Position numbers and translations under genes: made by a program
Notes under the pieces: model-generated
Told to the model about the DNA's origin: nothing
What the model saw: the letters and a program-made list of their open reading frames with translations, nothing else
The model's database searches: none
Part shown: in pieces, positions 11,144 through 19,088 of the stretch
How the letters are laid out: every line of letters begins with the position of its first letter
Position numbering within the stretch: position 1 is the stretch's first letter
Assembly: GCA_964637345.1 (NCBI GenBank)
Contig: CAZWTD010000019.1
Span: forward strand, 1-22,218
Direction of reading: 5' to 3'
Length of the DNA stretch: 22,218 bases
Source: CAZWTD01 sp964637345
GTDB lineage: Bacteria; Patescibacteriota; Patescibacteriia; HK-STAS-PATE-3

Positions 11144-13288
11144 ATGGGAGACAACTTCACCACACAGGATCCGAGCGTACCGAGTCAGAATGTATTGGAT
11201 TTGCGCGCGAAGTCTCTCGAACAACAACCGCTTCTCGCAAAGTCCGAACCCCGCGCTTTGCGCTTTTCTCGTCCGCGTCTAAGGCAATTTCGATTACCCC
11301 GTTTTTCCTGGATTCGACCTTCGCCAGCAGCCTGGTCAATGCTGCGCTTTATTGCTGTCGCCGTAGTACTCGTTGCTCCATTTTTGGCAACTCCCTTTAT
11401 TCGAAGTCTTCTGACAACGAAGGCAGAAGTCTTCGCGGCCTCGCAAGAAGCCTACGGTTCATTTCGCCTCGCCGGCGATCAAGCGATTGCGCTTGATTTG
11501 CCATCAGCCCGCGCGTCTTTTCAAGAGGCCCTTGCCCACATCGAAGAAGCTGAAACAAAATTGAAGAGCCTTCATCAAGGCGTCCAAGTCGTGCTTCGAA
11601 CCTTACCCTGGACGGGATCAAGCTATCGGAGCGCTGAGCATCTCTTTGAGGCTGGCCGTGCAATCGCGGAGGCCGGAACGATTTTTACTGATACTGTTGA
11701 AGCGATAACGCAAGTCAACGTTGATGAGTCGGAATCACGTGACCGACCAACGGTTCGCTTTGCCGCCTCGACCTTAACCGAGAATGCAACGCAATTAGGC
11801 GTTCAACTCCGGCGGGCTACGAATGCGCTCGGTAAGATCCGGGCACGCGATCTTCCCGACTCGTATCAAGAAGCTTTTCACTTGATTCAACTTCGCTTGC
11901 CCGAGTTGCGCCAAGCAGTCGAACGCTTTGAGTCAACCGCCGCAGTTTTTGCAACCCTGTTTTCCGGAGACGAGGAACGTCAGTATCTTCTCGTATTTCA
12001 GAATAGCAATGAATTGCGGGCAACCGGCGGATTCATGGGAAGCTTTGCGCTCGTGAGTGTAACATCGGGTGAGGTGAAGGTGCTTGAAGTGCCCGGGCGA
12101 GGCTTTTTAGATCTCCAGTACGCTGGAATGCCCTTGAAGAAGGCCCCAGAGCCACTCCGGCTCATTAACGCGCTCTGGCAACCGCAGGATGCAAATTGGT
12201 GGCCGGATTTTCCGACAAGCGCCGCGGCGATCCTCGATCTCTATCGCCAGTCGCGCGGATATGATGTGAATGGCGTGATTGCTGTCACCCCCCAGCTCAT
12301 CGAGTCTCTTCTTGCATTAACCGGTCCGGTGAAACTCGAGCAGAGCGGCGTGACAGTTGATGAGCGTTCGCTCACCGCGGTGTTGCAGGAAGAGGTTGAG
12401 GTGAATTACGACCGGGCACTCAACCAGCCGAAGCAAGTCATTGGAGAGCTGATGCCCGTTTTACTTAATCGTGCTCTGTCTTTACCAATAGAGCGCTTCC
12501 TTGACCTTGGGACCGTTCTCGCGAGTTCGCTTGAACAGCGTGATCTTCTCGTTGCAGTCGGCGATCCTGAAGCCCAGGCGGAAATCGAAAAACTTGGCTG
12601 GTCCGGACAGGTTCGTTCCGCGCCGAATGATTATTTGTTCGTTGTCGATTCGAACGTCGGGGGAGGAAAGACCGACGGAGTTATGAGTCAGAGCGTTCGT
12701 CACGAGGTCCGCATTGATGAGTCCGGTGAGATGACAGTAGCGTTGACGATTACGCGTCAGCACCATGGGACCGAAGGGGACCCGTGGACAGGACTAACGA
12801 ATGTGGATTATCTCCGCGTCTATGTGCCCGAGGGTAGCGAGCTTCGCTCAGCGAGCGGTTGGTCTTCTATTGGATCCGATCGGATTCAGTCTTATCCAGA
12901 TGAATCATCGGACGACGAGCGAATTGCGCAACTCGAACAAGCCGAGTTCCAAGCGGATCGTAATACATGGATCGGATCACAGTTTGGGAAAACGGTTTTT
13001 TCTAATTGGGTTGAGGTTCCGGTTGGCGGCGAGCGGACAATTCGCCTTGAGTATCGGTTGCCGTTTCGGGTAACGCAAGACAGCCCTCGATATAGTCTGC
13101 TTGTCCAGGCGCAGCCCGGGGTCGCGCACCGGCAATTCTCAAGTCAGCTGACCTTTCCCGATGCACTCGAACCGGCCTGGCTTGAGCCGACGCATACGTC
13201 ACTCTTCCGGCTTGGACAGACAGTCCAGTATACCGCGGACGGACGGCGCGATCGGAGCTACGGTGTGCTGTTTAGGGAGGCGCAATAA
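11144..13288 (+). CDS. DUF4012 domain-containing membrane-anchored protein
   Basis: The 714-aa product has a cytoplasmic N-terminus of about 65 residues rich in Pro and Arg, a single membrane helix at about 66-88 (MLRFIAVAVVLVAPFLATPF), an extracellular helical region (about 95-260), and a DUF4012 domain recognised by LLVFQNSNELRATGGFMGSFALV, the conserved NWWPDFPTSA and the VNGVIAVTPQLIESLL segments (about residues 280-420). A beta-rich C-terminus follows. Function is not established; in Gram-positive bacteria and CPR the family is repeatedly next to glycosyltransferases, so a role in attaching or anchoring envelope glycans is plausible (inference). It sits 4 nt after a GT4 gene and 5 nt before murJ, with no Shine-Dalgarno. 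Confidence 0.9.
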   Translation: MGDNFTTQDPSVPSQNVLDLRAKSLEQQPLLAKSEPRALRFSRPRLRQFRLPRFSWIRPSPAAWSMLRFIAVAVVLVAPFLATPFIRSLLTTKAEVFAASQEAYGSFRLAGDQAIALDLPSARASFQEALAHIEEAETKLKSLHQGVQVVLRTLPWTGSSYRSAEHLFEAGRAIAEAGTIFTDTVEAITQVNVDESESRDRPTVRFAASTLTENATQLGVQLRRATNALGKIRARDLPDSYQEAFHLIQLRLPELRQAVERFESTAAVFATLFSGDEERQYLLVFQNSNELRATGGFMGSFALVSVTSGEVKVLEVPGRGFLDLQYAGMPLKKAPEPLRLINALWQPQDANWWPDFPTSAAAILDLYRQSRGYDVNGVIAVTPQLIESLLALTGPVKLEQSGVTVDERSLTAVLQEEVEVNYDRALNQPKQVIGELMPVLLNRALSLPIERFLDLGTVLASSLEQRDLLVAVGDPEAQAEIEKLGWSGQVRSAPNDYLFVVDSNVGGGKTDGVMSQSVRHEVRIDESGEMTVALTITRQHHGTEGDPWTGLTNVDYLRVYVPEGSELRSASGWSSIGSDRIQSYPDESSDDERIAQLEQAEFQADRNTWIGSQFGKTVFSNWVEVPVGGERTIRLEYRLPFRVTQDSPRYSLLVQAQPGVAHRQFSSQLTFPDALEPAWLEPTHTSLFRLGQTVQYTADGRRDRSYGVLFREAQ

Positions 13289-13293
13289 TTGTT

Positions 13294-14913
13294 ATGAGTT
13301 TTTGGCAACGGCTTCAATCCTCGGTTGCTGGCGGCGCTTTATTAATTGCCTCAGCTTCACTGGCGAGCAAATTCCTCGGCTTGGTTCGCGATCGTCTTCT
13401 TTTCTCCCGGTACGGAGCCGGAGATACGCTTGATGCGTATTATGCCGCGTTTAAGCTCCCGGATTTGATTTTTAGCGTCTTAGTTCTCGGCGCGCTCTCT
13501 TCTTCGTTTATTCCCGTTTTCATCCAGTACTGGAATCGCGACGGAGAGCAAGGACAGGCGGAAGCCTGGCGGATTACGAATTCGCTCATGAACGGGATTC
13601 TCCTGATTATTTCGAGTCTTTCCGTGCTTTTGATTCTCTTCGCACCTCTGCTTACGCCCTTACTCGCTCCTGGATTTAGCGGAGACAAATTATCGCTTAC
13701 AACAAACCTTACGCGAATTATGCTACTCTCGATCGTCTTCTTCGGGGTTAGCAATATTTGTAGCGGGGTGTTGAATGCTTTCCGGCGCTTTGCGTCCTTT
13801 GCCCTCGCTCCAGTGTTTTACAACGTCGGCATTATTATCGGTATACTATTCCTCGCCCCATGGTTTGGTCCGAGCGGATTAGCCTGGGGGGTTGTTCTGG
13901 GCGCAGCTCTTCATCTTCTCGTCCAGCTGCCGTCCGTACGCTCAACGGGCTTTCGCTACCATCGTATTCTCGATTGGGGGAATGCCGGCGTGAAAAAAGT
14001 ACTCCATCTTATGCTCCCGCGAACACTCGGGCTTGGGATTAGTCAGATGAACGAGGTTGTCATCACGATAATCGGTTCTACCTTAGCGGTCGGTTCCGTA
14101 TCGATTTTTAACGCAGCGAACAACCTGCAAAATTTTCCGATCGGGCTCGTTGGCGTCTCGCTGGCCGTTGCGGCTTTTCCGTATTTTTCCGAGGCCTTCT
14201 CGCGCCAAGATCGCGGCCAGTTCGTTACGCATTTTTCCATGACCTTTCGCCGCATTCTTTTTCTTATTATGCCGGCGGCGGTGCTCATGCTGCTCCTGCG
14301 CGCCCACATTGTTCGGGTCGTCTTGGGCGGTGATGCCCTTACCTGGGAGGCGACATACCTGACCGCACAAACGCTCGGGTACTTTACGGTCTCTCTCGTG
14401 GCACAAAGCTTAATTCCCATGCTCGCTCGAAGCTATTACGCGGATCAGGATACGACGACGCCGGTACGGATCGCTATTCTTACGCTGTGTTTGAATATCG
14501 GCCTGTCGCTGTGGCTGAGTCAGCCCTTCGGTATTCTCGGTCTCGCCTTTGCCTACTCTGTTTCAAATGTGGTGAACATGCTCCTTCTCTTAGCTATCTT
14601 GCGCGTCCGGCACGGTGATCTTGATGACCGTACTATTCTCCGATCGACGCTAAAGATACTCTTCGCCGCGACCCTAATGGGCGTGGCAACCTGGTTGACG
14701 CTTCGCGGAGTGTTGCCGGGGATTAATAATCGGACTTTTGTCGGCATTTTCCTCCAAGCTCTGGCAGCGGGCGGGGTCGGCATTGTCGTCTATATCGGAA
14801 CCGCTCTGGCGCTTCGATTTGACGAGGTTCGTATATTGGCGAACTGGTTGATGAAATTTTGGCGGCAACTGAAACTCCTCGCCAATCCGGGAATGAAGCA
14901 TGACGCCAGCTAA
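13294..14913 (+). CDS. murJ: Lipid II flippase MurJ
   Basis: The 539-aa product is a MOP-superfamily flippase with about fourteen membrane helices. Family features include the N-terminal ASLASKFLGLVRDRLLFSRYGAG motif, DAYYAAFKLPDLIFSVLVLGALSSSFIPVF, the conserved helix 7 region with MLPRTLGLGISQMNEVV, and FPYFSEAFSRQD. MurJ moves undecaprenyl-linked peptidoglycan precursor across the cytoplasmic membrane. Because it lies in a polysaccharide operon it could alternatively be a Wzx-like flippase for the glycan made by its neighbours, but the sequence reads as MurJ. Its 3' end overlaps lepA by 14 nt, indicating coupled translation. Confidence 0.92.
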   Translation: MSFWQRLQSSVAGGALLIASASLASKFLGLVRDRLLFSRYGAGDTLDAYYAAFKLPDLIFSVLVLGALSSSFIPVFIQYWNRDGEQGQAEAWRITNSLMNGILLIISSLSVLLILFAPLLTPLLAPGFSGDKLSLTTNLTRIMLLSIVFFGVSNICSGVLNAFRRFASFALAPVFYNVGIIIGILFLAPWFGPSGLAWGVVLGAALHLLVQLPSVRSTGFRYHRILDWGNAGVKKVLHLMLPRTLGLGISQMNEVVITIIGSTLAVGSVSIFNAANNLQNFPIGLVGVSLAVAAFPYFSEAFSRQDRGQFVTHFSMTFRRILFLIMPAAVLMLLLRAHIVRVVLGGDALTWEATYLTAQTLGYFTVSLVAQSLIPMLARSYYADQDTTTPVRIAILTLCLNIGLSLWLSQPFGILGLAFAYSVSNVVNMLLLLAILRVRHGDLDDRTILRSTLKILFAATLMGVATWLTLRGVLPGINNRTFVGIFLQALAAGGVGIVVYIGTALALRFDEVRILANWLMKFWRQLKLLANPGMKHDAS

Positions 14914-16681
14914 GCACATCCGCAACTTCTCCATCATCGCTCATATCGACCACGGGAAATCCACGTTGGCCGATCGTTTGCTTGAGTTGACGGGTGCCGT
15001 TTCGGCTCGCGAGATGCGCGCTCAGTACCTCGACAGTATGGAGCTTGAACGGGAGCGGGGGATCACGATCAAGCTCAAGCCGATTCGGATGGAGTATCGC
15101 GGATATGTCCTTAACCTTATTGATACGCCTGGGCACGTTGATTTTTCCTACGAGGTTTCTCGGTCGCTGGCCGCGGTTGAAGGCGTGCTCATGATTGTTG
15201 ATGCAACTCAGGGAGTCGAAGCTCAAACCGTCGCAAATTTATACCAAGCAATCGATCAAGACCTCGCAATCATTCCAGTCTTGAATAAAATTGATCTTCC
15301 CAACGCGCAAGTTGACGTTGTTCGTCAGGAGGTGGCGAAGCTCATTGGCGTTGATCCGTCGACAATCCTCGCAGTGTCCGCGAAAACCGGGGAAGGGGTC
15401 CCCGCCATTCTTGATCGAATTATCGAGAGCATACCAGCACCAGCTGAACTGACGCAGAGCCCAACCCAAGCATTAATTTTTGATTCACAATTTGACGACT
15501 ACCGCGGGGTGGTCGCCAGCGTTCGAGTTTTCGGGGGAAGCTTACGCGTTGGCCAGGAAATTCTTCACGTAGCAACGCACGAACGTGCAAAAATTCTTGA
15601 GCTGGGAACTTTCGGCGAGCAGTATCGGCCAGCAGAAACCTTAACTGCAGGCGAGATTGGCTACGTCGTGAGCGGCCTGAGAGATATTCAAGCGGCAAGG
15701 GTAGGGGACACGATAGCCGACGGGAAGCAGCCGGCTGAAGCGCTCCCAGGGTATCGAAGCTTGACCCCGATGGTTTTCGCTGCGCTCTATCCGCAATCAG
15801 GCGATGAATATCCAAAGCTCCGCGAGAGCCTTTTGAAGCTTAAATTGAATGATGCTGCCCTGACCTTCGAGCCAGAGCAGTCGCCTGCCCTGGGCCACGG
15901 TTACCGCTGCGGCTTTCTCGGAATGCTTCACTTGGAAATTGTTGAACAGCGCCTCCAGCGGGAGTTTGGCCTCTCGGTTATTGTGACGGTTCCGTCCGTC
16001 GGCTATCATGCGCGGTTAACGTCCGGAAGCGTTCTTGATGTTTCTAGTCCACTCGACCTGCCTGATCCGTCTAACTTGGCGAGCATTGAGGAGCCGATTA
16101 TGGACGTTACCGTTGTGTCTCCCAGCCGTTTTGTGGGAGGAATCATGCAGGCCTGTACCGAAAGCCGAGGGCGATATCGGACAACCGAGTATCTTGACGC
16201 TGATCGCGTCGTCTTGCGCTATGATATCCCGCTCGCGTCGATTCTCGTCGATTTTCATGATACACTCAAAAGCGTCTCCCAAGGGTACGCCTCGCTCCAG
16301 TATGATTTCCTCCGGTACGAGGAAACCGACGTGGTCCGACTTGATATCCGCGTTGCCGATGAGGTGGTTGAAGCTCTCTCGACCATCGTGTACCGGGATG
16401 AGGCCTACGGAGCTGGTCGGCGGATGGTCGACCGATTAAAAGACGTCCTCCCGCGCCAGCAGTTTGAGGTGAAGATCCAAGCGGCTATTGGCGGCCAGAT
16501 TATCGCGGCGAGTCGTCTCCCGGCGCTGCGGAAAGATGTGACCGCTAAGCTCTACGGCGGAGATGTAACGCGGAAGCGGAAGCTTCTTGAGAAGCAAAAA
16601 AAGGGGAAACAGCGGATGAAGGCGACGGGTCGCGTCGCGGTTCCGTCGAGCGCCTTCTCAAGCTTGCTACGAAGAAGCTAG
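14900..16681 (+). CDS. lepA: Elongation factor 4 (LepA), ribosomal GTPase
   Basis: The 593-aa product is full length for EF4. The GTPase motifs are all present: AHIDHGKST (G1), RGIT (G2), DTPGHVDF (G3), NKIDLP (G4) and SAKTG (G5). LepA-specific features are the switch region YLDSMELERERGITIK, the domain II FDSQFDDYRGVVASVRVF, GYRCGFLGMLHLEIVEQRLQ, and the C-terminal KRKLLEKQKKGKQRMK basic tail that contacts the ribosome. EF4 assists ribosome assembly and can back-translocate stalled ribosomes. The ATG lies inside the last codons of murJ, an unusual setting for lepA. Confidence 0.97.
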   Translation: MTPAKHIRNFSIIAHIDHGKSTLADRLLELTGAVSAREMRAQYLDSMELERERGITIKLKPIRMEYRGYVLNLIDTPGHVDFSYEVSRSLAAVEGVLMIVDATQGVEAQTVANLYQAIDQDLAIIPVLNKIDLPNAQVDVVRQEVAKLIGVDPSTILAVSAKTGEGVPAILDRIIESIPAPAELTQSPTQALIFDSQFDDYRGVVASVRVFGGSLRVGQEILHVATHERAKILELGTFGEQYRPAETLTAGEIGYVVSGLRDIQAARVGDTIADGKQPAEALPGYRSLTPMVFAALYPQSGDEYPKLRESLLKLKLNDAALTFEPEQSPALGHGYRCGFLGMLHLEIVEQRLQREFGLSVIVTVPSVGYHARLTSGSVLDVSSPLDLPDPSNLASIEEPIMDVTVVSPSRFVGGIMQACTESRGRYRTTEYLDADRVVLRYDIPLASILVDFHDTLKSVSQGYASLQYDFLRYEETDVVRLDIRVADEVVEALSTIVYRDEAYGAGRRMVDRLKDVLPRQQFEVKIQAAIGGQIIAASRLPALRKDVTAKLYGGDVTRKRKLLEKQKKGKQRMKATGRVAVPSSAFSSLLRRS

Positions 16682-16776
16682 GCCGTTAGGAGCGGTGTGA
16701 TCGTGAAGAGGATCATCCCAAAAAGCATGATGACGGAAATGATGATCCAGGCAATGCGAATCGTGCGTCGTTTCAT
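16678..16776 (-). CDS. Predicted 32-aa single-pass membrane peptide
   Basis: The gap between lepA and the PH-domain gene is filled exactly by a reverse-strand ORF. It encodes a 32-residue peptide that begins MKRRTIRIAWIIISVIMLFG and ends with MILFTITPLLTA. It has a basic N-terminus, one uninterrupted hydrophobic helix and an aromatic/Pro end, a sensible small membrane protein with inside-positive orientation. Its ATG and the forward ATG at 16779 are two bases apart, and its stop overlaps the lepA stop. No clear Shine-Dalgarno or strong promoter is visible upstream, so expression is unproven. The fit to the gap and the clean membrane helix argue against chance, though a short chance ORF cannot be excluded. 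Confidence 0.5.
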   Translation of the reverse strand: MKRRTIRIAWIIISVIMLFGMILFTITPLLTA

Positions 16777-16778
16777 AT

Positions 16779-17315
16779 ATGCTCGAAAAGTATCTTAGCA
16801 AAAACTTAAAGGATGGGGAAACCCCTGTTCGGATTATCCGCCGCTACCCGGTAAAGCTCGTTTTGGCGCTGACCGCCGGAGCGCTCTGTGCATTAACGGA
16901 TATGTTTTTCTTTGTCCCTCTGGTGCAATTCGGCACTTGGGGCATGCTAGGTTTTCTTCTCGTCCTCGTTCTTGCTGCTTTAGGAATGTATCGCGCTTGG
17001 TTTATCTGGTCGATGAATGCGCTCGTCGTAACCGATCTTCGTATCATTGATATCGACCAACGCGGGTTTTTTCACCGAGTGGTTTCAGAGACAACCTTTT
17101 CAAAAATTCAAGATGTGAGTTACGCGGTCCGTGGGCTCTGGGCGACCCTGTTTGGCTTTGGAACGGTTACAATCCAAACAGCTGGAACGCAAGCGAAAAT
17201 CGAAATTGATACGATCCGTAATCCGGCCAAGGTTCAAGAGCTCCTCACCAACCTTCAAGAGCAAGGGAGCGGAAGACTCGATTCACCTGAAGACGATTCA
17301 ACAGCATATGCCTAA
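16779..17315 (+). CDS. PH-domain (bPH2, YdbS-like) membrane protein
   Basis: The 178-aa product has two adjacent membrane helices (residues about 27-48 and 55-76), followed by a bacterial PH-like domain (DUF304/bPH2) from about residue 78: NALVVTDLRIIDIDQRGFFHRVVSETTFSKIQDVSYAVRGLWATLFGFGTVTIQTAG. The RG-F...E-TFSKIQDV pattern is characteristic of the family. These proteins are membrane-bound; a lipid or peptidoglycan-linked role has been suggested but is not settled. No Shine-Dalgarno is seen, and the only upstream space is the divergent micro-ORF. The 3' end overlaps the DivIC-like gene by 8 nt, so the two are co-translated. Confidence 0.85.
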   Translation: MLEKYLSKNLKDGETPVRIIRRYPVKLVLALTAGALCALTDMFFFVPLVQFGTWGMLGFLLVLVLAALGMYRAWFIWSMNALVVTDLRIIDIDQRGFFHRVVSETTFSKIQDVSYAVRGLWATLFGFGTVTIQTAGTQAKIEIDTIRNPAKVQELLTNLQEQGSGRLDSPEDDSTAYA

Positions 17316-17739
17316 TCGTCGACACTCGCGTGTAAAGCGATATTCTCCCAGCGCGACGAAAGCCCGTCTCGCCTTTGTTGCGGTAACGATACTTTTTTTT
17401 AGCGTGACAATATCGTTGCTGAAAGAAGTTTTTCGAGGCCACTCGGTTACACGCGAGGTTGCCGATCTTCAAGCGGAAATTTCCTCACTCGAGAGCGAGA
17501 ATGGCGGTCTTCAGTCGTTAATTAGCTATCTCCAAAGTCCGACCTATGCCGAAGAGGAAGCGAGAATGAAGCTTGGATTACAAAAACCTGGCGAGCAGGT
17601 TCTCGCAGTGCCGGGGGTGAACGCGAATACGGAACAAGAACAGCCCGGGTCTTCCGTCGCAGCAAATAGTTCATCCGACCGAGCACCTCAATCAAATGCA
17701 AGCAAATGGTGGGCTTTTATCTTTTCCTCTCATCGTTGA
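17308..17739 (+). CDS. Septum formation initiator family protein (DivIC/FtsB-like)
   Basis: The 143-aa product has a basic cytoplasmic N-terminus, one membrane helix (about residues 20-40, LAFVAVTILFFSVTISLL), and then a coiled coil (VADLQAEISSLESENGGLQSLISYL) followed by the conserved YAEEEARMKLGLQKPGEQVL segment typical of DivIC/FtsB. These proteins form the FtsQ-FtsL-FtsB divisome subcomplex. The C-terminal 50 residues are low-complexity, rich in Asn, Ser and Gln. The start is the ATG at 17308, overlapping the upstream stop; a longer forward frame from 17131 lies wholly inside the PH-domain gene and is not credible. Confidence 0.88.
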   Translation: MPNRRHSRVKRYSPSATKARLAFVAVTILFFSVTISLLKEVFRGHSVTREVADLQAEISSLESENGGLQSLISYLQSPTYAEEEARMKLGLQKPGEQVLAVPGVNANTEQEQPGSSVAANSSSDRAPQSNASKWWAFIFSSHR

Positions 17740-17765
17740 CGTGCTGGTGCACTTATCAGTATACT
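17736..17765 (+). promoter_or_regulatory. Sigma70-type promoter of the foldase gene
   Basis: TTGACG (17736-17741), 18-nt spacer, TATACT (17760-17765). The -35 overlaps the stop codon of the DivIC-like gene. The predicted start near 17772 leaves a leader of about 23 nt without a Shine-Dalgarno. Confidence 0.6.
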
Positions 17766-17794
17766 AACCAAGCATCATTCTTTACGACGTATTT

Positions 17795-18937
17795 ATGGCG
17801 GCGCGAACCGAAATTCCATCTTCTCCGAATAGAGTAGTCGCTCCAGCCGGGACAGCGCCAGCCGTCTCGACTCCGCGATTAACCCCTCCCGCAAGCCGTC
17901 GGTGGATTGTTCTTGGCGCGTGGGGGTTAGGAGGACTGATCGTGCTCGTCCTTCTCCTTGTGAGCGTTGGACTCTACGCTTTTGGCTGGAAGACCCCACT
18001 CCTTACGAAAACCGCCAGCTTTGTTCACTTGCCAGTACTCGCAGTCAATGCCCGGCCTGTCGCCTACGGGAATTTCCAGGATGATGTGAAAACCTTAACA
18101 CATTACTACGAGAAACAGTCTGATTTAAATCCGACTTTGTTTCCGATGCCTCCCCAGTCGACGATCGAGGCCGTTGTCTTAACGAAGCTCGTGAAAGACG
18201 TTATGACCGAACAGCTTGCTCGACGGGAGGGCGTGAGTGTAACAAGCGCTGACATCGACGCAGAGTATTCAAAAGTTCAAGAGCAGTCAGGAAATCCCGA
18301 AGGCATCGAGGCTAATATTAAAGAGCTGTACGATTGGGACATTCCAACCTTTAAGGAGAAGGTCATTCGCCCGTATTTGATTCGTTCAAAAATTCAAGAA
18401 AAGCTGTCTGCAAATGCTGACTTGAACGCTGAAGCAAAAACATTGAGCGAAGCCGTTCTTGCCCGCGTGAAGAATGGAACGGAGAGCTTCGAAGAAATCG
18501 CGAAACAGTTTAGCCAGGATGAGTCTACCGGGAGTAATGGCGGGGACCTTGGATTCTTTGGCCCCGGCGAGATGGTTGAACCGTTTGAGCAGGCCGTGGC
18601 TGCGCTTGAGCCCGGTGAAGTATCTGACATTGTGCAAACAGAGTTCGGTTACCACATCATCAAACTCATCGAGAAATCTGATGATAGCGACGGAAACCCT
18701 TCGTACCACGCAGCGCATATTCTGATAAAGACGAAGACGGTTGACTCATACCTTAGTGATGAACTAGGAAAGGGGAGCGTCTGGGTACTCTTGAAGGGCT
18801 ACGACTGGGACGCGACGCAAACCATTGTCCTCCCAGAAGGATCAGACGCTTCAGTGAACGCCAACGCGAATACGAATTCGTCTTCCGAGAATACCAATAC
18901 GGAAGAGGTGAATACTAATACCGCCACGAATGAGTAG
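17795..18937 (+). CDS. Membrane-anchored PpiC-type peptidyl-prolyl isomerase / foldase
   Basis: The 380-aa product has a Pro-rich cytoplasmic N-terminus, one membrane helix at about residues 39-63, a SurA_N-like helical chaperone region (about 80-215) and a parvulin core: FEEIAKQFSQDESTGSNGG, DLGFFGPGEMVEPFEQAV, LEPGEVSDIVQTEFGYHIIKLIEK (about 221-295). It would fold secreted proteins outside the membrane, like PrsA. The HIL strand that usually opens a parvulin domain is absent before the core; a matching AAHILIKTK occurs after it (H308). The last 40 residues are Asn/Thr/Ser/Glu-rich low complexity. It has its own promoter and no Shine-Dalgarno. Confidence 0.88.
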   Translation: MAARTEIPSSPNRVVAPAGTAPAVSTPRLTPPASRRWIVLGAWGLGGLIVLVLLLVSVGLYAFGWKTPLLTKTASFVHLPVLAVNARPVAYGNFQDDVKTLTHYYEKQSDLNPTLFPMPPQSTIEAVVLTKLVKDVMTEQLARREGVSVTSADIDAEYSKVQEQSGNPEGIEANIKELYDWDIPTFKEKVIRPYLIRSKIQEKLSANADLNAEAKTLSEAVLARVKNGTESFEEIAKQFSQDESTGSNGGDLGFFGPGEMVEPFEQAVAALEPGEVSDIVQTEFGYHIIKLIEKSDDSDGNPSYHAAHILIKTKTVDSYLSDELGKGSVWVLLKGYDWDATQTIVLPEGSDASVNANANTNSSSENTNTEEVNTNTATNE

Positions 18938-18968
18938 CCGTGACGTCTCGGTGGGTCAAGAGGGAATC

Positions 18969-19043
18969 TGGAGCCCACGGTCGGATTTGAACCGACGACC
19001 CATCGCTTACGAAGCGATTGCTCTACCACTGAGCTACGTGGGC
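18969..19043 (-). tRNA. tRNA-Thr (anticodon CGU)
   Basis: Read on the reverse strand, acceptor GCCCACG (19043-19037) pairs with CGTGGGC. D-arm TAGCTCAGTGGTAGAGCA, anticodon stem ATCGC/GCGAT with loop TTCGTAA giving anticodon CGT, and T-arm GTCGGTTCAAATCCGAC are all present. The discriminator is U and the 3' CCA is encoded (18971-18969). It lies convergent to the foldase gene. Confidence 0.96.
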
Positions 19044-19059
19044 GGGCGCGAACCTCAGT

Positions 19060-19088
19060 AGAATATCGACCTCTCGGAGATGCGTCAA
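19060..19088 (-). promoter_or_regulatory. Sigma70-type promoter of tRNA-Thr
   Basis: On the reverse strand, TTGACG (complement of 19083-19088), 17-nt spacer, TATTCT (complement of 19060-19065), about 16 nt before the tRNA 5' end. Its -35 lies within codons 2-3 of the divergent hydrolase gene. Confidence 0.65.

Noticed and set aside
17131..17307. N-terminal extension of the DivIC-like protein
   Set aside because: It lies wholly within the PH-domain gene; the ATG at 17308 gives the normal family layout and a typical short overlap.
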